Shown: positions 1 to 6,854 of the stretch, piece after piece
Numbering within the stretch: the stretch's first letter is position 1
How the letters are laid out: every line of letters starts with the position of its first letter
Position numbers and translations under genes: made by a program
IMG/VR virus record: IMGVR_UViG_3300025889_000898
Span: 1 to 24,595 of that record
Strand: one strand, 5' to 3'
Source of the DNA: a virus
DNA length: 24,595 nucleotides
Notes under the pieces: model-generated
Told to the model about the DNA's origin: nothing
The model's input: the letters and a program-made list of their open reading frames with translations, nothing else
Databases searched by the model: none

Positions 1-146
1 GATGAATAACTTCGGTCTACCGGGGCAGTAGTACCCTGTGATCTGAGCTGCTTGTAGCTGTTTGCTACAGTCTCAAACTCAGGTGTGCCTTGCTTATTTT
101 GGTTCGCAACGAGCCAATCAGCGTAGGCTGAAAGCCTATCTGCCAT
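1..146 (-). CDS. Virion-associated protein, N-terminal fragment (cut by window edge)
   Basis: The first 48 codons of a gene running off the left edge. The start is an ATG at 146-144, preceded on the minus strand by GAGG seven bases upstream. The visible protein begins MADRLSAYADWLVANQNKQG and continues with TPEFETVANSYKQLR. From memory, a short helical head with a 'KGTPEF/Y..V..AY..L' pattern is common at the N-termini of large internal-virion or structural proteins of marine phages, but the rest of the protein is outside the window, so the role is inference. It is the next gene of the leftward structural operon, 23 bases after the preceding stop codon. Confidence 0.6.
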   Translation of the reverse strand, partial: MADRLSAYADWLVANQNKQGTPEFETVANSYKQLRSQGTTAPVDRSYS

Positions 147-169
147 ATTATGACCTCATGATTTCGGTG

Positions 170-1348
170 TTAGTTTGTGATGCCTACAATCGCATCGGCT
201 GCGGACAGGTTTCCGGCTGCGGCTGGTTGGATTGATGAAGACCCGCCACCTATAACGCCTCGCATTTGATTGATCATGGCGTCCGCACCAGCTGGTGGTG
301 AATAAGGGTGGTTACCCTCGCCGTGGATCATCGAGTTGTAGACATAACGGAATAACTCAAGGTTGTACTTTAATTGCTCTGGTGACTGATCTTGATCGAG
401 CGATCCAAACACAGATTGCAGGAACCTGATCTCTTTGTCAGACACTTGGCCTAATGCACCACCTGTTGGAGATGCTTCGCGCATTGCTTGTAACTTGTCA
501 AAGCCAGCATTGGCTTTCACGCTATCAATTAACTTGGTCAGGTCAGTTGCGTCTGTACCGGGTATCTTGGAAAGAAGCGAACCACCAAATCCTGCTGTCA
601 ACTTGTTGATCATAGGTAGGCCACGGTCGATTGCGTCATTGACTACAATTGAGCCGTATAAGTTACCGGCATCGCCTTGTTTCTTTTCTTTGCCTTTAGC
701 TTTTGCTTCGGCTTTCTGCATTGCAAGGTTGTAACTGTTTAACGCAGAACGATTGGTGTCCTGAATTGCGCCGTACATGTCACCCATAGCACCTAGTGAT
801 ACTGTTGCGCCTTGACTGTTTGCGCCAAGACCAGCCAAGCCCATGCGAATAAGCATTTCGTTGTTGTCTATAGTTTGAGGCTTGAATGACATTGGCGTTT
901 GGTCACGCCGGTTGCCTGTTTGTGGTATTGGGTTAGCCAAAATCCCTTGGTTTGACGCTGGTTCAGCTGTGTTTTCCAAAATTGGCTGCGTTTTCATCGC
1001 TAGATTGTTGTTCAAAAGATAGTTTTCGATGACTGAACCGTCAGTCACTACTTCTGGGTCAATCTGAGGATTGCGAAGACTGGGATCATTACCATCAGTT
1101 GGCATCATCGGCCCACCTGTGATGCGGTTACCGTTGTTTAGTGAACGATACTGAGATTGAGGTACCTGAACTGGGTCACCTGCTTGCGCCAAGCTTCCGT
1201 CATGGTTTTTCTCGATGAAATCAAGTACGCCGCGTTCATTTGATGGTGTGTTTCTATAGTATCGACCGGCATTTTGGGCTGTACTTAGGATGCTACCAAC
1301 AATGCGATCGTACATACTTTGATTGGCAGGGTTAATTGAGTTACTCAT
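170..1348 (-). CDS. Hypothetical phage structural protein (392 aa)
   Basis: No family recognised. The protein is rich in Asn, Gln, Gly and Pro, and the first half (about residues 50-160) looks disordered. A segment near residues 165-215 (MGLAGLGANSQGATVSLGAM, then helical sequence) is followed by a Lys-rich stretch (AEAKAKGKEKKQGDAG) and a mostly helical C-terminal half. There is no signal peptide or clear membrane segment. The ATG is preceded by AGGTAGG-type purine sequence and lies 13 bases after the upstream stop. Its place between a Gly/Asn-rich candidate ejection protein and another virion gene in the late operon suggests an internal virion or DNA-ejection component. This is inference from context only. 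Confidence 0.7.
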   Translation of the reverse strand: MSNSINPANQSMYDRIVGSILSTAQNAGRYYRNTPSNERGVLDFIEKNHDGSLAQAGDPVQVPQSQYRSLNNGNRITGGPMMPTDGNDPSLRNPQIDPEVVTDGSVIENYLLNNNLAMKTQPILENTAEPASNQGILANPIPQTGNRRDQTPMSFKPQTIDNNEMLIRMGLAGLGANSQGATVSLGAMGDMYGAIQDTNRSALNSYNLAMQKAEAKAKGKEKKQGDAGNLYGSIVVNDAIDRGLPMINKLTAGFGGSLLSKIPGTDATDLTKLIDSVKANAGFDKLQAMREASPTGGALGQVSDKEIRFLQSVFGSLDQDQSPEQLKYNLELFRYVYNSMIHGEGNHPYSPPAGADAMINQMRGVIGGGSSSIQPAAAGNLSAADAIVGITN

Positions 1349-1361
1349 TTTTCACCTACCT

Positions 1362-2711
1362 TTAGAAACTTGGGTCATAGCCAGGTCCAGAAGGCCAATA
1401 TGTTGCCCCTGGACGCTGCGCTGGGGGGTTAGTGCCTAAACCACCAAAGAAATTACCTATCTGCTGACCGTATTTGTTTCCAAAGCCAAACCCAGCCATT
1501 GCGCCAGTCAACCCGCCCATAGTTGGGTTGTTGTAATTAGGGCTTTGACCTGGTGGTGACATTGGCGCACGGCCTAAGATGCCGGACATAAAGTTTCCGT
1601 ACTGATTTGACGCAAAGTCACGATCACCCTCAAACCTTTGTCGGTCTGCATCAAGGCGGTTCTGTGCGTCAATTTGATCTGCGGAACCTGAGCCTAACAT
1701 CCCTGTGATACCAGAATTTGCAGTATCCATTCCAATGCCGTATGTCGCTGCCAATCCGCGATTAGCTGCCATCATATTGTTGAAGGTATTGTTGTTGGCT
1801 GTGTTCATCGCACCGAAGCCGGTGTACATATTGTTAAAACGTGATTGATCGCCAGCTCGGAGATCAGACAACCCTCCTCTCATGGCGTTAATTTGGTTCA
1901 TGGAACCTGATTTCATACCACCGAGGGCGTTCATTCTATTACTGAAGTCTTGATTGCCTTGAGACAGTGAGCGTCCCATTAAGCTATCGTTTATTTGAGC
2001 CGTTGTGGCGGCTTCTAGTTCAGAGTTTCTGTCTCGCAGAATAGCTTCAGTCACGCCCGCTCTTGAGTTATTGGTGTTGCCTGTACCTGATGCTGCGTTG
2101 TTAAGGCCGGGTAATTGAACCTCATTTAGGTTCCTGTTTGCCCCTCTCATTGCTGCGTCAACTAAAGGACGCGAGTTATTTAGGGCGTAATTTTGGGCGT
2201 TGCCCATGCTGTCTTGACCAGCTGCATTATAAAGATCGCGGGCTTCTTGATCGTAAAAACCACCAGTTGCTCTATTGTAGATGTCATTAGCTTGGTTGGA
2301 ATACATATTGTTACCAGCTGCATCGTTATACAGGTCCCTGGCTGCATTATTCGTATTCGTGGCGTTTGCACGGTTGTATAAGTCAGCGTAGTTGCCTGAA
2401 AAACCGCTGGCAGTGTTCATCATATTATTACCAGCACCAAAATTGGACCTGCCAAAATTGTATTGGCTATCTAGACCAAAACGCTGTCGATCGTTCAGTC
2501 CAGCATATGTGTCACCACCGTAGTAGCCTTTAGCTAGAGCATCGTTTAGGGCGTCTTCACCACCTCTGTAACCACGTTTGATGTAGTCTCGTGCGTCAGT
2601 GTAGCCTCGAGCGTTAAGCTCATCTGAGTAGCGTTGAGCGTTACGGTCAGCTTTGGCTGATTTCGCGCCGATTAATGCGCCGCCAATCGCGCCTATTGCA
2701 CCCCATACCAT
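1362..2711 (-). CDS. Gly/Asn-rich candidate internal virion or DNA-ejection protein (449 aa)
   Basis: The N-terminus (MVWGAIGAIGGALIGAKSAK) is a glycine-zipper-like hydrophobic helix, a feature seen in phage ejection proteins that insert into membranes. Residues about 100-170 carry four imperfect repeats built on D-[LI]-Y-N-x-A. The remainder is Asn/Gly/Ala/Met-rich (NNMMAANRGL, MNTANNNTFNN) and ends in a Gly/Pro-rich tail. The low-complexity composition and size recall podovirus injectosome or internal virion proteins, but no named family is recognised. The start ATG has AAGGA nine bases upstream. It belongs to the leftward structural operon downstream of the tail genes. Function is inference; that it is a virion protein is fairly likely. 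Confidence 0.7.
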   Translation of the reverse strand: MVWGAIGAIGGALIGAKSAKADRNAQRYSDELNARGYTDARDYIKRGYRGGEDALNDALAKGYYGGDTYAGLNDRQRFGLDSQYNFGRSNFGAGNNMMNTASGFSGNYADLYNRANATNTNNAARDLYNDAAGNNMYSNQANDIYNRATGGFYDQEARDLYNAAGQDSMGNAQNYALNNSRPLVDAAMRGANRNLNEVQLPGLNNAASGTGNTNNSRAGVTEAILRDRNSELEAATTAQINDSLMGRSLSQGNQDFSNRMNALGGMKSGSMNQINAMRGGLSDLRAGDQSRFNNMYTGFGAMNTANNNTFNNMMAANRGLAATYGIGMDTANSGITGMLGSGSADQIDAQNRLDADRQRFEGDRDFASNQYGNFMSGILGRAPMSPPGQSPNYNNPTMGGLTGAMAGFGFGNKYGQQIGNFFGGLGTNPPAQRPGATYWPSGPGYDPSF

Positions 2712-2748
2712 ATCGTTAATTCCTTAATGTTGTTATATTTGTTCATCG

Positions 2749-3021
2749 TCAGACAGCCACCCATGCCGTACCGTTGTAGACATACAGGCCATCACCGCTG
2801 CCCGGATTCCACGGTGCCACGGCATATCGAACCATTCCTTTGATTGGGTTTTCAGGTGGATCTTCGGCTACTTGTATTGCAGCTTGTGCTAGCGTACTTA
2901 TAGCGATTTCAATACGTTGAAGTTCGTCTTGAAAGTAACGTCTGATGCCTTCGTCCAAAACTGGATACTGTGTTCGAGTGTAGGGCTTAACTAGGACATT
3001 GGTTTTATCACTGAGAGCCAT
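2749..3021 (-). CDS. Small tail-associated structural protein (90 aa)
   Basis: A 90-residue protein with a helical N-terminal half (residues 21-52, including YFQDELQRIEIAISTLAQA) and a compact C-terminal part ending KGMVRYAVAPWNPGSGDGLY followed by VYNGTAWVAV. That C-terminal pattern (MVRYA..W.PG.G.G.Y.YN.TAW) is a recurrent small virion/tail motif in marine phages, from memory. The start is well supported by GGGAGG eight bases before the ATG, and the upstream tail gene stops inside that same segment. Its place directly after the beta-propeller-like tail protein suggests a tail or fibre-attachment component. The exact role is unknown. Confidence 0.7.
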   Translation of the reverse strand: MALSDKTNVLVKPYTRTQYPVLDEGIRRYFQDELQRIEIAISTLAQAAIQVAEDPPENPIKGMVRYAVAPWNPGSGDGLYVYNGTAWVAV

Positions 3022-3023
3022 TA

Positions 3024-4637
3024 CTAACGCCTCCCAGTTGCTGTGACCTCTAGGTCGAAGTTGGATAATTCAAAGTCTTTGGTGTCTGTGAATGAAACCT
3101 TGTAAGACAAATATCGACCAGCTGCTCTGCTATCAATCTTATGATCAGTTGCCATATCGAAGTTTTGGTTTGAGCTATAAGTTGGCGTTGATCTTGGGAT
3201 GTCAGACGCTCCAAATTCAAAGGTTAAGGTAGTGTCTGCCGTGTTCAGTGTATCTGCTTGCGGGTATATCCGTGTACAGACGACATACTGATTAGCGCCT
3301 AGCCCGGCCTCATCTAAGTCAATACCAGTTCGTTCTAGTAGAATTGGCTTAGTGGCTTCAGTGTCTAATTGGAAAGCAATCTGCCCCTCATCTGCCAAAT
3401 CAAGGCCGTACAGCTTGTCGCTAGTAAGACCATCGGTTGTTAGGGTTTCGCCTACCATAAGTGAGTGCTTATCAAAGCTGTCAGATTGCTGATAATAGGT
3501 TCCACCTGTTAAGGCATATGTGGTGGTACTGGTTGCGTAGGTCGCAACGGAATCAACATTCGCAACTGCCCCTGCGCTGACATTTGGTAAGTCCATGAAG
3601 GCCCAAGTGTCATTTCTGTAGTTATAGACAGCTGCCCTATTACAACGGTTAGCGTTAGGAAATGCGACATACTGATCGCCTGACTGGTAGCAGAACATAA
3701 CTTCGTTCAGGGTTGGGTTGTGGTGAACGAAGCAAACGTCTGATGCTTGGTTATTGAGGCTTCCAAAGATAAAGTCTTTGACACGCTCATCGCAGATGCT
3801 TTGCTTTGAGGTTCCATCGTGAACGTAGATGTCGAATGGCCCAAAGCAGTAATGCTTGCCCTCGATCTGCACTACGCAGTTCTGGCTCATGATACCAGCG
3901 TCTACAAATAGCTGACGGAAGTTGAAGATGAAGGTTCCACCGACATATTCCATCAACCAAACTTGGTCATTTGAATAGATGATAAAGTTAGATCCTAAAG
4001 GCGCACCGTCTATGATTTCGGTTTTGATTTGGACTAGATCGTTGAAGCCAGCAGACTTGGTGGTGTCTGTTTCATCCCAGCTATCTGGGACATTGTTGGC
4101 TGTCGTGATATTCGACCACCTGACACGCACTGGATAAGAGGTAGAGCCTTCGCTCATATTTAAGCCAAGCAGAAAGTCACCAAAACTACGCAAAGAGTTA
4201 CAACGCCAGTTACTTGTCCAGTTAGGTAGGTTAGCGAAGTTTACACCAGACGGCCCACGGTACACTGGTACACGGTCAGGACGATTGATGTAGGTGACGT
4301 TGGCTAGGCTTGTACCTGTGAATGGGCGGGGGTCACTTGATCCTGTGATGGAACCAGAACGGTTATTGATAATACCGTTTGAGTATTCTCCAATGTACCA
4401 ATCATCTGAGACAACCAGTGCAGAATCAAAGTTGTTATTAGGAACGATACCGTAGGCAAACCGTGGGCTATAGCCGAGGTTGTCCTTGATGTTTCTAAAG
4501 ATTGGAGACCGGCTTACCTTGCCTTCATCAAAACGTACATTGATGCCGGTTGAGTAAGCGTTCAGCGGTAGGTTGTAGGGTGCGACATCAGTGATAACAC
4601 CAACGCTTCCTAAATCCTTGATTGGGAGCATAGCCAT
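3024..4637 (-). CDS. Podovirus tail (nozzle/hub) protein, beta-propeller-like (537 aa)
   Basis: A beta-rich protein with repeated Trp/Tyr/Phe blades, such as NVTYINRPDRVPVYRG, FLLGLNMSE, NFIIYSNDQVWLMEY, HYCFGPFDIYVHDG and VYNYRNDTWAFMDLP. This alternation resembles beta-propeller tail proteins of short-tailed phages (P22 gp10 and T7 gp12 are known examples of the fold type), though I see no direct sequence match to either. The N-terminus (LPIKDLGSVGVITD..PYNLP.NA) is typical of a tail protein in marine podoviruses. It starts with GGAG nine bases before the ATG, 17 bases after the tail-fibre stop. It probably forms the distal tail tube or adapter to the fibre. Family-level call moderate; structural role likely. 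Confidence 0.65.
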   Translation of the reverse strand: MAMLPIKDLGSVGVITDVAPYNLPLNAYSTGINVRFDEGKVSRSPIFRNIKDNLGYSPRFAYGIVPNNNFDSALVVSDDWYIGEYSNGIINNRSGSITGSSDPRPFTGTSLANVTYINRPDRVPVYRGPSGVNFANLPNWTSNWRCNSLRSFGDFLLGLNMSEGSTSYPVRVRWSNITTANNVPDSWDETDTTKSAGFNDLVQIKTEIIDGAPLGSNFIIYSNDQVWLMEYVGGTFIFNFRQLFVDAGIMSQNCVVQIEGKHYCFGPFDIYVHDGTSKQSICDERVKDFIFGSLNNQASDVCFVHHNPTLNEVMFCYQSGDQYVAFPNANRCNRAAVYNYRNDTWAFMDLPNVSAGAVANVDSVATYATSTTTYALTGGTYYQQSDSFDKHSLMVGETLTTDGLTSDKLYGLDLADEGQIAFQLDTEATKPILLERTGIDLDEAGLGANQYVVCTRIYPQADTLNTADTTLTFEFGASDIPRSTPTYSSNQNFDMATDHKIDSRAAGRYLSYKVSFTDTKDFELSNFDLEVTATGRR

Positions 4638-4654
4638 TGTCTATTACTCCTATC

Positions 4655-5884
4655 TTACCAAATCCATAGTTCAATGTAACCCGCTCGACCAGCCTCTGGT
4701 TGAATAGAGCCACCGTTAGTTGTGGCTGTACCGCCCGCACCAAGCGAATAAGACAAAACTTGCCCACCAACATTTGCGCCAGTGACATATTTTTGCACCA
4801 GTACGCCGTTGCCGCCGTCTTGGCTCCCACCATCAAAATTGTTTGTTGTTGTTCTGCCGCCAGATGCGCCTGCATTGTAAAGAATATCACCGCCCGTGGA
4901 CGATGAACCAACATTTGTAAACCAATTAGTTGTGTCAGCTCCAGACCCCAAATTTGTTCCGTGCGGACCACCAGCCGCAGTGATAGCAATCCCTAGTGTG
5001 CCGTTGCTCACCGTTGTTGTGCCGCCATCGCCACCAATAGTGACACTGTTTAGGCCAAGACCGCCGGTTCCAGGATTAGAGTGAACTGAACCGCCGCCAC
5101 CACCGCCTGATGCTCTGATCAGGATTGCTTTGGCTCCGGCTGGGATAGTGTAGCTTGTGCCGCTGGTTAAAACACGGATATCAAGAGGATAACCGCTGAC
5201 GTTGTTAAGCTGGGTCTGGATGTTGCTTGTGACACCATCGAGATACCCAAGTTCTGTTGATGTAACGGCACTAATAGACATCTTGCCACTACCGTCTGTA
5301 ATCATAGCGCGGTTGGCAGTTAAGTTGGATGATGTTCCTGTGGATGCTGCACCAGTTATCGTGGCTTGCTTGGCGTTGAGTTGGGTCTGGATGTTGCTTG
5401 AGACACCGTTTAGGTAATCAAGTTCAGTGGATGTGATTAAGGAACTTGCAGCAACCTTACCACTGCCATCAGACACCAAAGCCCTGTTGGCTGTGAGGTT
5501 AGACGACAGAATAGTTGTAGCCGCGCCTGTTATATTAGGCTGCTTGCTGTTTAATTGGGTCTGGATGTTACTTGTGACACCATCGAGGTAATCAAATTCA
5601 GTTGAGGTTACGCCTGTGGCTCGTAAGTCCTTGGCGTAGTTGAGGTCAAAGACTGCACCTGTGAAACCATCGAGTTTGTTTAGTTCTGCGGTTGTTGAGG
5701 TCAGACCATCTAACAAGTTTAACTCAGCCTGTGTAGCTGTGATTGCACCTGTGATGTTAGGAAAGGTGTTCTGGATGGTACTTTTGATCAGACGCATATG
5801 GTCGTCAGCTTGAGCCAAACCATCGGTAGCGACTGGGTACAGCGGGTTAAGCTGGTTTATCGTGGTGGCGGATTCTAGGGCCAT
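4655..5884 (-). CDS. Tail fibre / adhesin protein with tandem repeats and Gly-rich tip (409 aa)
   Basis: The N-terminal part (about 1-60) contains LNPLYPVATDGLAQADDHMR, a head common at fibre anchors of marine phages. Residues about 60-230 hold repeated stalk units of the type TSTEL.YLDGVTSNIQTQLN, with GAA..SSNLTANRA..SDGSGK between them. The C-terminal domain (about 245-409) is strongly glycine-rich (SGGGGGGS, GGDGGTTTVSNG, GGTATTNGG) and ends GYIELWIW, like Gly-rich adhesin tips. It probably binds the host surface. The RBS is AAGGA six to seven bases before the ATG. It is the first recognised gene after the late phage promoter at 6579-6597, about 700 bases downstream of it. High confidence as a fibre; receptor unknown. 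Confidence 0.85.
   Translation of the reverse strand: MALESATTINQLNPLYPVATDGLAQADDHMRLIKSTIQNTFPNITGAITATQAELNLLDGLTSTTAELNKLDGFTGAVFDLNYAKDLRATGVTSTEFDYLDGVTSNIQTQLNSKQPNITGAATTILSSNLTANRALVSDGSGKVAASSLITSTELDYLNGVSSNIQTQLNAKQATITGAASTGTSSNLTANRAMITDGSGKMSISAVTSTELGYLDGVTSNIQTQLNNVSGYPLDIRVLTSGTSYTIPAGAKAILIRASGGGGGGSVHSNPGTGGLGLNSVTIGGDGGTTTVSNGTLGIAITAAGGPHGTNLGSGADTTNWFTNVGSSSTGGDILYNAGASGGRTTTNNFDGGSQDGGNGVLVQKYVTGANVGGQVLSYSLGAGGTATTNGGSIQPEAGRAGYIELWIW
5211..5616 (-). repeat. Three in-frame fibre stalk repeats, 57-58 codons apart
   Basis: The 10-mer TGGGTCTGGA followed by a conserved stretch of about 60 bases begins at 5211, 5382 and 5556, spaced 171 and 174 bases. It encodes three copies of a TSTE(L/F).YL(D/N)GV(T/S)SNIQTQLN unit. 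The copies are similar enough at DNA level to recombine, which would change fibre length in frame. Confidence 0.85.
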
Positions 5885-6208
5885 ATTGGGATTCCTTGGT
5901 TTTTCAGGGGGTGACCCCGGTTAACGAAGGTCGAACAACAATAACAACAAGCCAAGCTTTAGCCTTACTTTTGAAATTGAATTAAATCTGATGGTACTGG
6001 GGTGGCAAAAGCTAGCGTATGGAACCAAAATCGGGTGGTGATCGTTGGTGTTAAAGTAACGATGTACGCTAAGTATCTGTAATCGTTAGGTGTAGATGGG
6101 CAAGCGACTGACTATCGCCTAACCATCATGATGCCTGATGTCCAAGACATTAGGTCATTAGAGAAATTTGTCTGGATGGGGCCATTTGATTGTGTTTAAA
6201 ATCGGGAC
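5885..6208. other. 324-base region without a recognised gene (late leader)
   Basis: No convincing long gene lies here. On the minus strand it is the leader between the late phage promoter and the tail fibre. It contains a short GC-rich dyad (GGGG-TGA-CCCC, about 5909-5920) just upstream of the fibre RBS. On the plus strand there is one tiny frame at 6128-6199 (23 codons, starting MMPDVQDIRS), without a clear RBS; I do not call it a gene. ATCGTT(G/A)G-type words occur at 6041 and 6082. GCAAGCGACT, identical to a sequence next to attP (21207), occurs at 6100. Confidence 0.5.
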
Positions 6209-6412
6209 ATGGAACATGAAGCACTAGGTCAAGGGATTATCGCAGCTACTACAGTTGTTATGTTAGTCCTGCCCTTCGTAATCTTACGTTGGCTATGGAA
6301 AGCTATCTTTGGTGCGAAGAAACGATGCTCTTCCTGTGCTGAGAAGATACAAGACAAAGCAATCAAGTGTAGACACTGTGGGGAACTACAGCCACTCAAG
6401 GCTAGTAAATGA
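6209..6412 (+). CDS. Small membrane-anchored zinc-ribbon protein (67 aa)
   Basis: Residues 9-35 form one hydrophobic segment (GIIAATTVVMLVLPFVILRW). This is followed by a basic linker (KAIFGAKKR) and a zinc-ribbon-like CSSC ... CRHC pair (C-x2-C, 12 residues, C-x2-C) at the C-terminus. The topology suggests an inner-membrane protein with a cytoplasmic metal-binding tail. It overlaps the next gene by ATGA, so the two are probably translated together. The RBS is weak (CGGGA just before the ATG). It is encoded against the direction of the late operon, so it needs its own promoter, which I could not identify. Function unknown. Confidence 0.65.
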   Translation: MEHEALGQGIIAATTVVMLVLPFVILRWLWKAIFGAKKRCSSCAEKIQDKAIKCRHCGELQPLKASK

Positions 6413-6564
6413 ACGACAAACACATCCTCTTAGGTAACTCCTTTAGCACCCTGCGAACCAAAGCAAACCAGCGTAACCAACGAAGACGTTGGTGGACTGT
6501 TGTTATAGTGGTTATCTGTGGTTCATTGGTACTAAGTTGGAAGGTTATAGGTATTACTACTTAA
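6409..6564 (+). CDS. Small single-pass membrane protein (51 aa)
   Basis: The ATG at 6409 overlaps the stop of the preceding gene (ATGA), and the frame runs 51 codons to TAA at 6562. The N-terminal half is polar and strongly basic (TLRTKANQRNQRRRWW). It is followed by one membrane segment, about residues 30-46 (TVVIVVICGSLVLSW). The positive-inside pattern predicts a cytoplasmic N-terminus. The coupled start and clear topology support a real gene in spite of its size. Its function is not recognisable; small host-membrane effectors such as superinfection exclusion or lysis-modulating peptides are possibilities only. Confidence 0.55.
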   Translation: MNDKHILLGNSFSTLRTKANQRNQRRRWWTVVIVVICGSLVLSWKVIGITT

Positions 6565-6578
6565 GAACTAAAGTTCCC

Positions 6579-6597
6579 TCAAACGATACCCACAACT
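6579..6597 (-). promoter_or_regulatory. Phage-type promoter for the tail/late operon (divergent copy)
   Basis: On the minus strand this reads AGTTGTGGGTATCGTTTGA, matching the 19-bp consensus AGTTGCGGGTATCGTATGT at 16 of 19 positions. It lies downstream of the nucleotide-operon terminator and upstream of the tail operon, where a late phage promoter is expected. Its deviations from the consensus may make it weaker than the copies near the polymerase gene. Confidence 0.65.
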
Positions 6598-6627
6598 CTG
6601 GAATAGCCTGATATTCAACGATTCCCT

Positions 6628-6657
6628 TTGAATTGGCACAAAAATAGCTTATATAAT
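6628..6657 (+). promoter_or_regulatory. Sigma70-type promoter for the candidate small RNA
   Basis: The -35 is TTGAAT (6628-6633), the spacer is 18 bases, and the -10 is a perfect TATAAT (6652-6657). The predicted start is near 6664. No start codon with a useful frame follows before the terminator, so the transcript would be non-coding. Confidence 0.6.
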
Positions 6658-6663
6658 ACTTGA

Positions 6664-6801
6664 GTACGAGGGAGCGTCTGAAAAGTCCGAAATCGTATGT
6701 AGTGTAACATTGTAGCCAGTTTATTATTAACGGGAGGCTGTTACACAGGAGAGACTGGAACGACCCAACTTATATTTGGGACTTCTGGTCTCTTTTTTTT
6801 T
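6664..6801 (+). ncRNA. Candidate structured phage small RNA, about 135 nt
   Basis: This gene-free segment begins after a sigma70-like promoter and ends in a strong intrinsic terminator. Inside is a perfect 8-bp stem, GTGTAACA (6702-6709) with TGTTACAC (6739-6746), which can be extended by GCC/GGC across a bulge. A second long hairpin is the terminator itself. No open frame of note occurs. The segment 6692-6702 (ATCGTATGTAG) equals the 3' half of the phage promoter consensus in plus orientation. I do not recognise it as tmRNA, 6S, RNase P or any other named RNA. Promoter, structure and terminator are seen; that it is transcribed is inference. Confidence 0.5.
6750..6801 (+). terminator. Rho-independent terminator of the small RNA
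   Basis: AGAGAC (6750-6755) pairs with GTCTCT (6788-6793). The stem continues through TGGAA/TTCTG with wobbles, then a small internal loop and CCCAA/TTGGG. A run of nine T follows (6793-6801). Confidence 0.8.
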
Positions 6802-6817
6802 GTGCCTTTCGTTTTAG

Positions 6818-6850
6818 GAAAAAAAGCCCACCAGCGTTAACTGATGGGCT
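6818..6850 (-). terminator. Terminator of the replication/nucleotide operon
   Basis: On the minus strand a 10-bp stem AGCCCATCAG / CTGGTGGGCT with loop TTAACG is followed by a T-run. It sits immediately after the thyX stop codon and ends the long leftward operon. Confidence 0.85.
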
Positions 6851-6854
6851 AAAG

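Noticed and set aside
435-734. 99-aa plus-strand frame and other long antisense frames over structural genes
   Set aside because: They are complementary-strand shadows of minus-strand virion genes, lacking RBS and domain signals.
4588-4989. 133-aa minus-strand frame inside the fibre/tail junction
   Set aside because: It is a shadow frame of the Gly-rich fibre end and the start of the next tail gene, with no domain.
4655-5884. Diversity-generating retroelement acting on the fibre
   Set aside because: No reverse transcriptase or template repeat is seen in the window; the fibre repeats are simple stalk units.
6128-6199. 23-codon plus-strand frame upstream of the 67-aa gene
   Set aside because: No clear RBS, no recognisable property, and a length expected by chance.
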